Positions 1 through 7,633 are shown, counted from the first letter of the stretch. The stretch: DNA of 12,645 nt from CAYLLT01 sp964591605 (GCA_964591605.1 CAZQEN010000226.1:1-12645); one strand, 5' to 3'. Numbers and translations are program-made. The notes: generated by a model not told the origin, from the letters alone.

Positions 1-1095
1 GGTGCGCGTCTGCAGCATGTAGACGACGCCGTTCTCGATGGTGAATTCGATGTCCTGCATTTCCCGGAAATGCTTCTCCAGCTTGTCGCGGATCGCGTGG
101 AGCTGCTTGTAGGTCTTGGGGAAGGCCTTCTCGAGGCTGGGCTCGTGATTGCCCTCGGGACGCGTGGCCTCATTGAGCGGGCTGGGCGTGCGGGTGCCCG
201 CGACCACGTCCTCGCCCTGAGCGTTGACCAGCCACTCGCCGTAGAACTTGCCCTCGCCGGTGGCGGGGTTGCGGGTGAAGGCCACGCCGGTGGCGCTGCT
301 CTCGCCCATGTTGCCGAAGACCATGGCCTGGACGTTGACGGCGGTGCCCCATGCATCGGGGAGGCCTTCAATGCGGCGATAGGAGATGGCCCGCTTGCCG
401 TTCCAGCTCTGGAAGACGGCGCGGATGCCGCCCAGAAGCTGCTCCATCGCGTCGTCAGGGAACGATTTGCCGAGCACACGCTGGATCACCGCCTTGTAGG
501 TCTCGCAGAGACCCTGCAGGTCTTCGACGGTGAGCTCGGTGTCGAGCTTGTAGCCCTTCTCGTGCTTGAGCTTCTCGAGTTCGCGTTCGAGCTGTTTGCG
601 GACGCCCATGTCTTCTTCGGGCTCGATGCCTTCGGCCTTTTCCATGACCACGTCGGCATACATGCCCATGAGACGGCGGTAGGAATCCCACACGAAGCGC
701 GGGTTGTTCGACTTGGCAATCAGGCCGGGGATGGTCGCGCTCGTGAGGCCGATGTTGAGCACCGTTTCCATCATGCCGGGCATGGACTGGCGGGCGCCCG
801 AGCGGCACGAGACGAGCAGCGGGTTCTTCGGGTCGCCGAACTTCTTACCCATGGCCCGCTCGACCTTGACCATGGCGTCCTTGACCTGCTTGATCAGGTC
901 GGGCCAGAGCTTGCGGCCCTTGGTGTTGTAGTACTCGACGCAGGCCTCGGTCGTGATGGTGAAGCCGGCCGGCACGGGCAGGCCGAGCAGGGCCATCTCG
1001 GCCAGGTTCGCGCCCTTGCCGCCCAAAAGCTCTTTCTGGTTACCTTTGCCCTCGGCCTTACCCTGGCCGAACGAATACACCCACTTGGCTGCCAT
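1..1095 (-). CDS. ppdK: Pyruvate, phosphate dikinase, N-terminal part (3' end beyond window)
   Basis: This gene reversibly converts ATP, phosphate and pyruvate to AMP, PPi and PEP in the cytoplasm. 365 codons are present from ATG at 1095 and the frame is still open at base 1; the family is about 870-900 residues. What is visible is the ATP-grasp nucleotide-binding part. It includes the N-terminal GGKGANLAEM block (residues 25-34), the SCRSGARQSMPGMMETVLN block (96-114), TGVAFTRNPATGE further on, and the MLQTRT end of the ATP domain at the left edge. The phosphohistidine and PEP/pyruvate domains lie outside the window. Residue 97 is Cys where the family usually reads SVRSGA. The start is supported by GGGAG about 11 nt upstream and by family N-terminus similarity. 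It is transcribed divergently from the nucleotidyltransferase, from its own strong promoter. Identification is secure; physiological direction (glycolytic or gluconeogenic) cannot be told. Confidence 0.97.
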   Translation of the reverse strand, partial: MAAKWVYSFGQGKAEGKGNQKELLGGKGANLAEMALLGLPVPAGFTITTEACVEYYNTKGRKLWPDLIKQVKDAMVKVERAMGKKFGDPKNPLLVSCRSGARQSMPGMMETVLNIGLTSATIPGLIAKSNNPRFVWDSYRRLMGMYADVVMEKAEGIEPEEDMGVRKQLERELEKLKHEKGYKLDTELTVEDLQGLCETYKAVIQRVLGKSFPDDAMEQLLGGIRAVFQSWNGKRAISYRRIEGLPDAWGTAVNVQAMVFGNMGESSATGVAFTRNPATGEGKFYGEWLVNAQGEDVVAGTRTPSPLNEATRPEGNHEPSLEKAFPKTYKQLHAIRDKLEKHFREMQDIEFTIENGVVYMLQTRT

Positions 1096-1257
1096 GGTTC
1101 AGTCATCTCCCGGGCCATCCTGGCCCTTTCATGCGTTGTCGTACGGGTAGTCACTGCGGCGGTTGAAGTTACGATGTTGCCAGGCGTGACCGTCGACGTT
1201 GTCTTGCACCCGAAAGCGCTCGGCTGGACCGACAGCCGACGGACCTCGGAACGAGGA

Positions 1258-1286
1258 AGCATAGAAGCTGGCTTCCCGGGTGTCAA
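1258..1286 (-). promoter_or_regulatory. Sigma70-type promoter for ppdK
   Basis: On the minus strand, TTGACA (1281-1286), a 17-nt spacer and TATGCT (1258-1263) make the best promoter in the window. Transcription should begin near 1251, giving a leader of about 155 nt before the ATG at 1095. The leader holds a 7-bp hairpin (TCGGCTG/CAGCCGA, 1220-1239). It also has a 9-codon ORF (1103-1132) ending 7 nt before the ppdK start. Confidence 0.8.
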
Positions 1287-1312
1287 TTGGAGAGCGGCCT
1301 CGGGGAGCTGCT

Positions 1313-1342
1313 TTGCCTGTTCGGGCCGGATACGGGTACAAT
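1313..1342 (+). promoter_or_regulatory. Promoter for nucleotidyltransferase gene
   Basis: TTGCCT (1313-1318), an 18-nt spacer and TACAAT (1337-1342). The -10 box ends 6 nt before a GTG at 1349, so the transcript would start at or next to that codon, favouring a leaderless mRNA. It is divergent from the ppdK promoter. Confidence 0.55.
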
Positions 1343-1348
1343 TCCCGC

Positions 1349-1939
1349 GTGACAACGACCTCATTCCGGGCACATGTGATGGCCGTCGAGCGCGTGGAGC
1401 GAAGGCTCAAGCAGGTCACAGCCGCCCTTGACGCTGCGGGGATTGCCTACGCAGTGGTCGGGGGCAACGCGGTTGCGGCCTGGGTCGGTCGGGCGGACCC
1501 GGCCGCGACTCGGGCCACGAAAGACGTGGATCTTCTGGTTCGTTCGGAGGACTTGGAGCGGGTGACGGAGGTCATGGGCGAACTGGGATTCCTCCGCGAG
1601 GATCTTCGTCGCCTTGTGCTGTTCATAGACCCGGATGAACCGAGCCGGCGCTCGGGGGTTCATCTGGTCTGGGCTGAGCAGCTGGTTCGGCCCTCGTATG
1701 TGTGTCCGGCCCCGTCCGTGCAGGAGGTTGTTCGCGACCCGGGGGGCTTCTGGGTGCTCGACCTGCCAGCCCTCGTCCGGATGAAACTGACCTCCAACCG
1801 CGACATCGACCGGGCGCACGTCGCTGACATGCTGAACGTCGGGTTGATCGATGAAGCGGTTCGCGCGAGCCTGCCACGAGTGCTCCAGGAGCGGCTGGAG
1901 GCGATCCAGCAGTTCCTGGATGAGGACGATCGGGACTGA
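1349..1939 (+). CDS. Stand-alone nucleotidyltransferase-fold protein (AbiEii/MNT-like)
   Basis: 196 codons from GTG 1349, or 186 from ATG 1379. The N-terminal half shows the polymerase-beta-type nucleotidyltransferase signature: VVGGNAVAAW (residues 36-45) followed by ATKDVDLLV (56-64), with Gly38-Gly39 and the Asp59-x-Asp61 metal pair. Towards the C-terminus, LVRMKLTSNRDIDRAHVADM resembles the Lys/Arg/Asp stretch seen in AbiEii-like proteins. The usual third carboxylate on the following strand is not obvious: the segment reads GVHLVWAE, with His105 where an acidic residue would be expected and Glu110 close by. No AbiEi-type antitoxin or HEPN/MNT partner is adjacent, so calling it a toxin is not justified. 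GTG 1349 was chosen because a promoter -10 box lies just upstream and neither start has a Shine-Dalgarno; ATG 1379 is the alternative. The gene converges with sodA, 25 nt apart. Substrate unknown. Confidence 0.8.
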   Translation: MTTTSFRAHVMAVERVERRLKQVTAALDAAGIAYAVVGGNAVAAWVGRADPAATRATKDVDLLVRSEDLERVTEVMGELGFLREDLRRLVLFIDPDEPSRRSGVHLVWAEQLVRPSYVCPAPSVQEVVRDPGGFWVLDLPALVRMKLTSNRDIDRAHVADMLNVGLIDEAVRASLPRVLQERLEAIQQFLDEDDRD

Positions 1940-1964
1940 ACCATCCGAGAATGCGCCCTCGGGG

Positions 1965-2588
1965 TCACTTCTTCGCGCGGGCGAAGCGATCGGCGACGGC
2001 CGTCCAGTTCACCACGTTCCACCATGCGGCCAAGTAGTCCGCGCGGCGGTTCTGGTACTTGAGGTAGTAGGCGTGCTCCCAGACATCGACGGCCAGGAGC
2101 GGCTTGTAGCCCTTACAGATGGGGCTGTCCTGATTGGCGAATGACTCGAGCACGAGCTTGCCGGACCCGTCGAGGCTCAGCCAAGCCCAGCCGGAGCCGA
2201 AGCGCTTCATGGCTGCGTCGTTCATCTTGTCCTTGAGCGTCTTGACATCGCCGAAGGTGCTCTTGATCGCCTGAGCGATCTCGCCAGACGGCTCGCCGCC
2301 ACCGCCCTTCCCCGCCGGAGCCATGATGGTCCAGAAAATGGAGTGATTCGAGTGCCCACCGCCGTTGTTGTTGACGGCCGGCCGAATCGACTCGGGCACC
2401 TGACTGATTTTCGCCAGCAGATCCTCGATGCTCAGTTTGGCCAGGTCATCATGACCCTGGAGTGCGTTATTCAGGTTGGTGACATACGCACCGTGGTGCT
2501 TGTCGTGATGAATGCGCATCGTCTGCTCATCGATATGGGGTTCGAGAGCGTTGTAGTCGTACGGCAGGTCGGGAACGGTATAAGCCAT
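1965..2588 (-). CDS. sodA: Superoxide dismutase, Mn type
   Basis: Converts superoxide to oxygen and hydrogen peroxide; no signal peptide, so cytoplasmic. The 207-residue length is normal. All four metal ligands are visible at family positions: His27, His82, Asp168 and His172 (in DVWEHAYYLKY). Gly78 in NGGGHSNH and Gln153 in ANQDSP are the residues that distinguish Mn enzymes from Fe enzymes, which carry Gln near position 69 instead. The start is ATG 2588, because AAAGGAGAT lies about 8 nt upstream and the protein then begins MAYTVPDLPYDY as in the family. An in-frame ATG 39 nt further upstream would add non-homologous residues and skip this ribosome site. Transcribed alone from the promoter at 2665-2693. 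Confidence 0.98.
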   Translation of the reverse strand: MAYTVPDLPYDYNALEPHIDEQTMRIHHDKHHGAYVTNLNNALQGHDDLAKLSIEDLLAKISQVPESIRPAVNNNGGGHSNHSIFWTIMAPAGKGGGGEPSGEIAQAIKSTFGDVKTLKDKMNDAAMKRFGSGWAWLSLDGSGKLVLESFANQDSPICKGYKPLLAVDVWEHAYYLKYQNRRADYLAAWWNVVNWTAVADRFARAKK

Positions 2589-2664
2589 GGTCAGATCTCC
2601 TTTTGTGATCAGCGCCGGCCGCGCCAATCGTCACGCTGGCCCGGATTGTGGGTTCAAGAACGCC

Positions 2665-2693
2665 ACCGTACGCAAAGCCTGACGGGCCGTCAA
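2665..2693 (-). promoter_or_regulatory. Promoter for sodA
   Basis: On the minus strand TTGACG (2688-2693), a 17-nt spacer and TACGGT (2665-2670). Transcription would start near 2658, about 70 nt before the ATG. The -35 agrees well with consensus; the -10 is weaker. Confidence 0.55.
2680..2692. promoter_or_regulatory. Palindrome over the sodA -35 box (possible operator)
   Basis: TGACGG-G-CCGTCA is a perfect 6-bp inverted repeat with a one-base centre. It overlaps five of the six -35 bases of the sodA promoter, so a bound repressor would block RNA polymerase. The regulator is unknown, and the match could be chance in GC-rich DNA. Confidence 0.35.
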
Positions 2694-2979
2694 GCATCCC
2701 TGGATCGTAGGCTGGCTGCTTGGATTTGAGGAGCGCTTCCCTGCGAAACCTGCAGCGCTCGCCGACGGCGGGCGGCTGGCGGTCGGATGGTCCCGCGGTG
2801 TGAATTGGGTTCGTTTTGTCGGCGGCGCTTGCCAGCGCCTGGGCGCTCCTCCGCATAAAGGGACCGCGTACCTCGTTCCTGAGGAGAACACAGCCGACGC
2901 TCCGGATGGACGGCGGAGAACGGAGCGAGGTCCTGACGTATGCGGCTCGGCGGCCGTGAGGGGTCAAAGCGCTTGATCG
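2694..2979. other. Gene-free spacer with a planctomycete-type AACGAACCCAATT motif
   Basis: No ORF here has a recognisable product. On the minus strand it carries GACAAAACGAACCCAATTC (2802-2820). It also has an imperfect stem, ACCTCGTTCC against GGAGCGAGGT (9 of 10 paired), spanning roughly 2870-2932. No tRNA or terminator was seen. Confidence 0.5.
2802..2820 (-). repeat. Dispersed-repeat motif AACGAACCCAATT
   Basis: The minus strand reads GACAAAACGAACCCAATTC. I recall this AT-richer string as recurring in intergenic DNA of Phycisphaerae-type genomes, where its translation gives spurious NEPN or TNPI peptides. Only one copy is in this window, so repeat status here rests on memory. Confidence 0.4.
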
Positions 2980-3882
2980 TCATTCGGCCGTCCATGGAAG
3001 GCGGTGTTTGAAGTGCCGGTAGTAGAGACCGACGATGCGGCTGACGACGAGCAGTGCGTAGATGCCCAGGGCTGTGCCCGCCAGGCCCAGGACGATGGCG
3101 CCGGGGATGCCCGGGATCGGTGATCGCAGCGGGTAATAGTCGGGCAGAATCAGGATCGCGCCGGCCAGGGCAACCCCGGTGCACACTGTGAGATACGCCA
3201 TTGGCGCGGCGAACGCGGTGCGCACCACGATGTCGGGGCGCGCGGCGTTGATCGTGCCGCCGATGGCAATCGCCAGTACGGTCGCCGGCCACAGCAGCAG
3301 GCCCGCTGCACCCGCCATGTACAGTGCCCAGACGGGCACCGCGACGCCTCCGAGGTTGTCGAGCATCATCAGAACAATCAGCGGGGACAGGACGATGAGC
3401 CACGACCCGATGAATTGCACGACGGGGAGCAGCAGATCTTCCCACACGTTTTGAAGCCCGACCTGGGGAAAGTCGTTTTCGCCCGAGGCAGCGTGGGCAA
3501 TGGTGTCCAGGCTGAGCGCGGCCAGATATGCCGACAGCAGCGGACTGATCCAGATACGGGCAAATGGAATCCAGTTGATGATTTCCACGGCCAGGGTCAG
3601 CGAGACGACGATGGCCCAGTTCCCGCGGACCAGAGGCAGGAGGAAGGACCACGCCAGATCAGCGCTGAATCGCTCCGGCGGCTGGTCCTGGAGGGCCTCG
3701 CCACCGATGCCCGGGGCAGCGGGAGGTGGAGCGTAGGCGAGCGGCTGCGGCGGATACGCCTCCTCCTGCGGCCAGGGAACCGTAAAGACCGACCCGCAAC
3801 CCCGGCAGCGGGCGCGTCGTCCGGCCGTCCCGGTGGGAAGGACGATCTTCTGGCCGCAGGAGCAGGCGTAGCCGATGGGCAT
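2980..3882 (-). CDS. Zinc-ribbon plus multi-pass membrane protein, function unknown
   Basis: 300 residues. The N-terminus is a small zinc ribbon: Cys7-x-Cys9 in YACSCGQK and Cys26-x2-Cys29 in CRGCGSVF. This is the type planctomycetes attach to many unrelated proteins. A Pro/Ala-rich linker follows (about 36-70), then a membrane domain with hydrophobic segments near 89-125, 149-173, 181-208, 222-246 and 258-287. The segment SGENDFPQ (133-140) between the first hydrophobic stretches resembles the conserved loop of DUF4013-like membrane proteins; that link is tentative. The start is supported by AGGAG about 8 nt upstream of ATG 3882. It lies downstream of the lectin gene on the same strand but has its own TATAAT, so it is probably transcribed independently. 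Probable inner membrane with a cytoplasmic ribbon. Confidence 0.88.
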   Translation of the reverse strand: MPIGYACSCGQKIVLPTGTAGRRARCRGCGSVFTVPWPQEEAYPPQPLAYAPPPAAPGIGGEALQDQPPERFSADLAWSFLLPLVRGNWAIVVSLTLAVEIINWIPFARIWISPLLSAYLAALSLDTIAHAASGENDFPQVGLQNVWEDLLLPVVQFIGSWLIVLSPLIVLMMLDNLGGVAVPVWALYMAGAAGLLLWPATVLAIAIGGTINAARPDIVVRTAFAAPMAYLTVCTGVALAGAILILPDYYPLRSPIPGIPGAIVLGLAGTALGIYALLVVSRIVGLYYRHFKHRLPWTAE

Positions 3883-3940
3883 GCCGGGGTCTCCTGAAAA
3901 ACGCTGGAGGCCAGATTAGAGGCGTGTCGGAGGGGTTGCC

Positions 3941-3946
3941 ATTATA
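3941..3946 (-). promoter_or_regulatory. -10 box (TATAAT) for the zinc-ribbon membrane gene
   Basis: A perfect TATAAT on the minus strand, about 58 nt before the ATG at 3882. TTGAAA lies upstream but only 14 nt away, shorter than usual, so the -35 assignment is uncertain. The box lies in the 98-nt gap after the lectin stop codon. Confidence 0.5.
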
Positions 3947-3980
3947 AAATGCGGCGATCTTTTCAATACCCGCGGGCGCG

Positions 3981-6044
3981 TTACGGACAAAGCGTCCGGT
4001 GTGCCGGGAAGGCAACACGGCCTTTGGCAGCCAGAACGTCGGCGCTGTTGATGGTGCCGCCGCTCAGATCGAGATCGAAGCGCGGCGCATCAGCGGCGCT
4101 GGCGCCCGCCAGGGCTTTGTGCCTGGTGAGGATCGCATCGCTGAGCGTGACGATGCCGTCGCCGGTGGTGTCACCATAGAGGGATCGCAGTTTGACCTCG
4201 GTGTCGCCTATCGTGGGCTCCTCAATGAAGTTCGGGCCGAGTGTGATCGTGTAGCAGGCGTTGTCCGGAAGCTGGCCGGGGTCGAAGTAGAGTGAAATGA
4301 ACGGGCCGCCGTGGCCGGCCGAGCTGTGGAAATACTGTACCGGGGTTTGCGGCGAACCGTTCAGCGTCGTCTGCCCGATCACGGTCACTCCGCCGAACAG
4401 ATCCACCGGGGTCACGGGCCGGTCGAACTCGATCTGCAATTCCCGGATGCCGCCGGCGCGTGATTCGACAGTCGGTCCGGCCAGGCCGTCGCCGGTCGCG
4501 TCAGCGTCAAGGTCGATCCCAGGGTTGGCGAAACTGCTGTCCAGGCGCAGGCTGCGCCACACGAGCACCTCGCGCGTGCAGGGCGGCTCGGGACAGGTGA
4601 ACGCCGAGAACGACCAGTCGATGATCTCGTGCTGCGCGACCGCCCCGCCCGTGCCGGCGGTGAAACCGATCCACGCACAGCCGCCGGGGTCGAGGATATT
4701 CCAGCCGAAGACACCCTGCAGGTCGAGATTCACGGTGAGGTACTCGACGTCGTCGAGCCAGACACGGAACTGGGGCTGTGCGCCCGTTGCGTAGTGGATG
4801 CGGACGGTATGCGGCCCGTTGTTGGTGATCGCGGGCAGGAGAGCCTGGCTCAGCGAGGCGTCATCCATCGCCGAGTTCTCGTTGATACCGTTGGTCTGCA
4901 GACTCACGTGCGGGGCGGTGAATTCATCCGGCGGACCGAAGCTGAAGATGTCAAACTCGATGGCCACGCTGCGGGTGATGCCGGGCGCCCCGTTATCGCC
5001 ATAGCCCAGGCCCGAGCCCCCTCCGCCCAGGGCGAGGTCGCTCTCGTCCTGGATGACAAACGCGAATCCATCGCCCGCTCCGGTGATTTCGAAGGAGAAC
5101 GTCGTGTCGAAGCCGTTGGCCAGATGGGCCTTGGAGGCGTACCAAGCTGCGCCGGCCTGGCCGCTCTGGGCTGGCGTGAGCACCAGGCGGTTGTTTGCAT
5201 CCACCAGTGCGCTGCCGGCGACGGAGAGGGGGTTCGAGCCGAAATCGGTGAGTTCGAACTGCCGGGCGCAGGACGGGCCGAGGGTCCAGTTCAGGATGTC
5301 CTGATCGGCGGTCGCCGCTCCGGTGCCGCCGGTGAAGCCCAGCCAGGCGCATCCGCCGGCGTCGAGAATGCTGTCGCCACTGATGTCCTGGAAATCGAGG
5401 AAGTAGTTGATGTACTCGACGCCATCGAGCAGGACCCTGAGGTTGCCCGGGCTGTAGACGACCCTGGCGATGTGAGGCTGCCCGTCGTCGATGGGCGGCA
5501 CAGCGACGGCGGTCAGCGAGAAGGTGTCACCGGCGTCATTCTGGCCTGTACCGTTGGTCTGGACGCTGACGTGGGGCGCATCGTACTCGCCGCAGCAGCC
5601 GAAGGTATCGAATTCGATCGCCACGCTGCGGGTGATGCCGGGGAGAAAGTTCGACTGCGAGTCGAAGCCGGGCCCGTACCCGATGGCCGAGCCGCCGCCG
5701 CCCCGGGCCGCATTGCTCTCGTCCTGAATCACGAATGCGAAGCCATCGGCGGTGCCGTTTGAGATGCGAAACGTGAAGCTGGTGTCGAAGCCGGGGGCCA
5801 CATCGACTTTGTCACCGTACCAGGCGGCCCCCGTCTGGCCCTGAAGCGCCGGCGTGACGCGCAAGACACCACCGGTGATGGAGGCGTCACCGGCCGACAG
5901 GACGTTGGTCGAGCCATCGAAGCTGGAGATGTCGAAGGATACGGTACAGGGCGGGTCCACGCCGGCGTGGGTCCGTGAGGGAGCAGTCGTTGACGCAACA
6001 CTGAAGATCAGCGCAGGGAGGGTGATGTGCTTCATATACAGCAT
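3981..6044 (-). CDS. Exported tandem L-type lectin protein with dockerin-like C-terminus
   Basis: 687 residues. A signal peptide covers about residues 1-28 (MLYMKHITLPALIFSVAS, ending near THAG). Two homologous lectin domains follow, about 33-258 and 259-484, each near 226 residues. Both contain DGFAFVIQDES, a GGGGS..GYG turn, PGITRSVAIEFD and APHVS.QTNG, the hallmarks of legume/L-type lectin folds that bind glycans. A third region (485-622) is unassigned and carries IDLDADATGDG. The C-terminus (623-687) has two calcium-loop repeats, DTTGDGIVTLSD and DLDLSGGTINSAD, like a type I dockerin. Inferred role: an extracellular or surface glycan-binding protein, possibly held by a cohesin partner. 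ATG 6044 has CAGGA about 8 nt upstream; ATG 6035 is an alternative. Longer in-frame starts would lie upstream of or across the promoter at 6151-6179. Confidence 0.9.
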   Translation of the reverse strand: MLYMKHITLPALIFSVASTTAPSRTHAGVDPPCTVSFDISSFDGSTNVLSAGDASITGGVLRVTPALQGQTGAAWYGDKVDVAPGFDTSFTFRISNGTADGFAFVIQDESNAARGGGGSAIGYGPGFDSQSNFLPGITRSVAIEFDTFGCCGEYDAPHVSVQTNGTGQNDAGDTFSLTAVAVPPIDDGQPHIARVVYSPGNLRVLLDGVEYINYFLDFQDISGDSILDAGGCAWLGFTGGTGAATADQDILNWTLGPSCARQFELTDFGSNPLSVAGSALVDANNRLVLTPAQSGQAGAAWYASKAHLANGFDTTFSFEITGAGDGFAFVIQDESDLALGGGGSGLGYGDNGAPGITRSVAIEFDIFSFGPPDEFTAPHVSLQTNGINENSAMDDASLSQALLPAITNNGPHTVRIHYATGAQPQFRVWLDDVEYLTVNLDLQGVFGWNILDPGGCAWIGFTAGTGGAVAQHEIIDWSFSAFTCPEPPCTREVLVWRSLRLDSSFANPGIDLDADATGDGLAGPTVESRAGGIRELQIEFDRPVTPVDLFGGVTVIGQTTLNGSPQTPVQYFHSSAGHGGPFISLYFDPGQLPDNACYTITLGPNFIEEPTIGDTEVKLRSLYGDTTGDGIVTLSDAILTRHKALAGASAADAPRFDLDLSGGTINSADVLAAKGRVAFPAHRTLCP

Positions 6045-6150
6045 CCGTTGAATCCTGCCGGCTGTGTTGGCACGCCGGCACGAGACGTGCCCTGGATGGG
6101 GTGGGCGGCCACGATGAGCGGTGCACTTCTTACCCCCCCAATGCTCCCAC

Positions 6151-6179
6151 ATGCTACCAAAGCGAGTGGTGTTCGGCAA
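6151..6179 (-). promoter_or_regulatory. Promoter for the lectin/dockerin gene
   Basis: Minus strand TTGCCG (6174-6179), a 17-nt spacer and TAGCAT (6151-6156). The predicted start near 6144 gives a leader of about 100 nt to ATG 6044. This sets the lectin gene apart from the upstream DUF1015 gene; the 216-nt gap between them shows nothing else. Confidence 0.6.
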
Positions 6180-6260
6180 GCGAAAACTCGGCGCGGTACG
6201 CCCGGTCACCCTGCGGAGCGGAGAGGGCAGGAAGAGCCTGAGGGGGGGTGTCCACTCGGC

Positions 6261-7538
6261 TCATTCGAGGGGATTAATGACCAGGCCGGTAGCCAGTTTC
6301 GGATAGAAATAAGTGCTCTTCTGCGGCATGAGATCGCCGGCTTCGCTGACGGCGCGGAGTTCGGCCATCGTGCAGGCCTTGGTCAGGATCGTGATTCCGT
6401 TCGTGGCCTTCGCGTCGGCGATCGCATCGACGGCGGCCTTGATGTAGTGAATGGTGGGAGGGGTGCCGGCGAGCGTCTGTTTCGTGATCAGTTCGTCGAT
6501 GAGATAGCGGTGCAGGTACGCCAGATCGAGTCGGCGCCAGGGCACGGTGCGCTCCGGGGCGATCTGATCGAGCACCGAGCGGTTGGTGAACGTGCCTGCG
6601 TAGAGCGTGTTCTCGAAGGCGGCGTAGACGGCGATGTCGTGGCCGCTCAGGAGCGTATCCACATCGTCGGTGGCGGCGGGCTGCAGGGCGACGCCGCTGC
6701 GCAGCGCCGCGAGCACCTGCTGGGGGGGGAGCGAGCCGAAGCCGCACAGGGCGCGGTGCGTTGGCAGGATGATTGCGCCGGCGTCCTCCATCGCGCAGAA
6801 GCCGACCAGGACGTAATTGGCCGGATGATCCGACGCGAGCGGGCCACGAGTGGCCGTCAGCCACTCGCGATAGGTGAGCGCTGTGCCGTAGCGATGGTGG
6901 CCGTCGGCGATGTAGATCGGCTTCTTGCGCAGGAGCTCGGAGACGCCGTCGGTGACCCGTACATCGCTGACCACCCAGAGCCGGTTGAGAACGCCTTCCA
7001 TCTCCGCGACCACGTCCGGCTCGCGGGCCTCAACCGGCAGCAGGCGCGACACGCCGCCGGCCGGGTCACTGTACAGGCCGAAGACTGCGGACAACTGACA
7101 TCGGGTGGCCTGCATGAGCTTGAGGCGGTCTTCCTTGGGCCCGCCGAAGGTCTGCTCATGGGGGAAGACCCCGCCGGCCCCGAACGCTTCGAGCCGCATG
7201 CGGGCGAAAAACATCCTGCGCGTGCAGGACCGGCCCGCCCAAGTGTAGGTCTGATGATAGGCGTAGAGCGCGGGGGCCCGGTCGAGCTCCATCGTGCCGT
7301 CCTGCGTCCAGCGCGCGAGGGTCGCCGCGGCCCGGGCATACACCTCGTCCGGCCCGGCCGATTTGGGCGGGACAAACGGCAGATCGACCGCGACAATGTT
7401 GCGGTCGCTGCGGGCCAGAAGCTTCGCCTTGTCCTGCTCGTCGAGAACGTCATAGGGGGGCGCGACGAGGTTCGACCAGTCCTTCCCGACACGCTGCGGG
7501 CTGTATCGAAGCCCGCGAAATGGCACGATTTCCGGCAC
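6261..7538 (-). CDS. DUF1015 family protein
   Basis: 425 residues, full length for the family and without a signal peptide. Family landmarks appear in order: VPFRGLRYSP at the N-terminus (5-14), LVAPPYDVL (24-32), the AYHQTYTW block (93-100), GVFPHEQTFGGPKEDRLK (123-140) and IYIADGHHRYGTA (208-220) with its His pair. The motifs suggest an enzyme. A relationship to free-serine kinases of the ParB/sulfiredoxin superfamily has been considered for proteins of this general type, but I cannot confirm it from sequence and leave the reaction open. The start is GTG 7538, supported by AAGGA about 8 nt upstream and the conserved N-terminus. It is transcribed divergently from rsmG, 172 nt apart. Confidence 0.93.
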   Translation of the reverse strand: MPEIVPFRGLRYSPQRVGKDWSNLVAPPYDVLDEQDKAKLLARSDRNIVAVDLPFVPPKSAGPDEVYARAAATLARWTQDGTMELDRAPALYAYHQTYTWAGRSCTRRMFFARMRLEAFGAGGVFPHEQTFGGPKEDRLKLMQATRCQLSAVFGLYSDPAGGVSRLLPVEAREPDVVAEMEGVLNRLWVVSDVRVTDGVSELLRKKPIYIADGHHRYGTALTYREWLTATRGPLASDHPANYVLVGFCAMEDAGAIILPTHRALCGFGSLPPQQVLAALRSGVALQPAATDDVDTLLSGHDIAVYAAFENTLYAGTFTNRSVLDQIAPERTVPWRRLDLAYLHRYLIDELITKQTLAGTPPTIHYIKAAVDAIADAKATNGITILTKACTMAELRAVSEAGDLMPQKSTYFYPKLATGLVINPLE

Positions 7539-7633
7539 GAATCACATCCTTGCCCGGGCGGGTCTTGTCGGCCGCTCCGGCCGTCTGCTGTCCGGACGGA
7601 CAGCATCCGCGCTGTCTCGCTCGAACGAGGGCA

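Noticed and set aside
70..1431. Long plus-strand open frame opposite ppdK
   Set aside because: It is the antisense shadow of ppdK in high-GC DNA; the minus frame has clear family motifs and a ribosome site.
1349..1939. AbiE-type abortive-infection toxin
   Set aside because: No AbiEi antitoxin-like partner; the convergent neighbour is sodA. Only the fold can be claimed.
4629..5762. 377-codon plus-strand frame within the lectin gene
   Set aside because: Antisense shadow; no recognisable motif, and the minus frame encodes the duplicated lectin domains.
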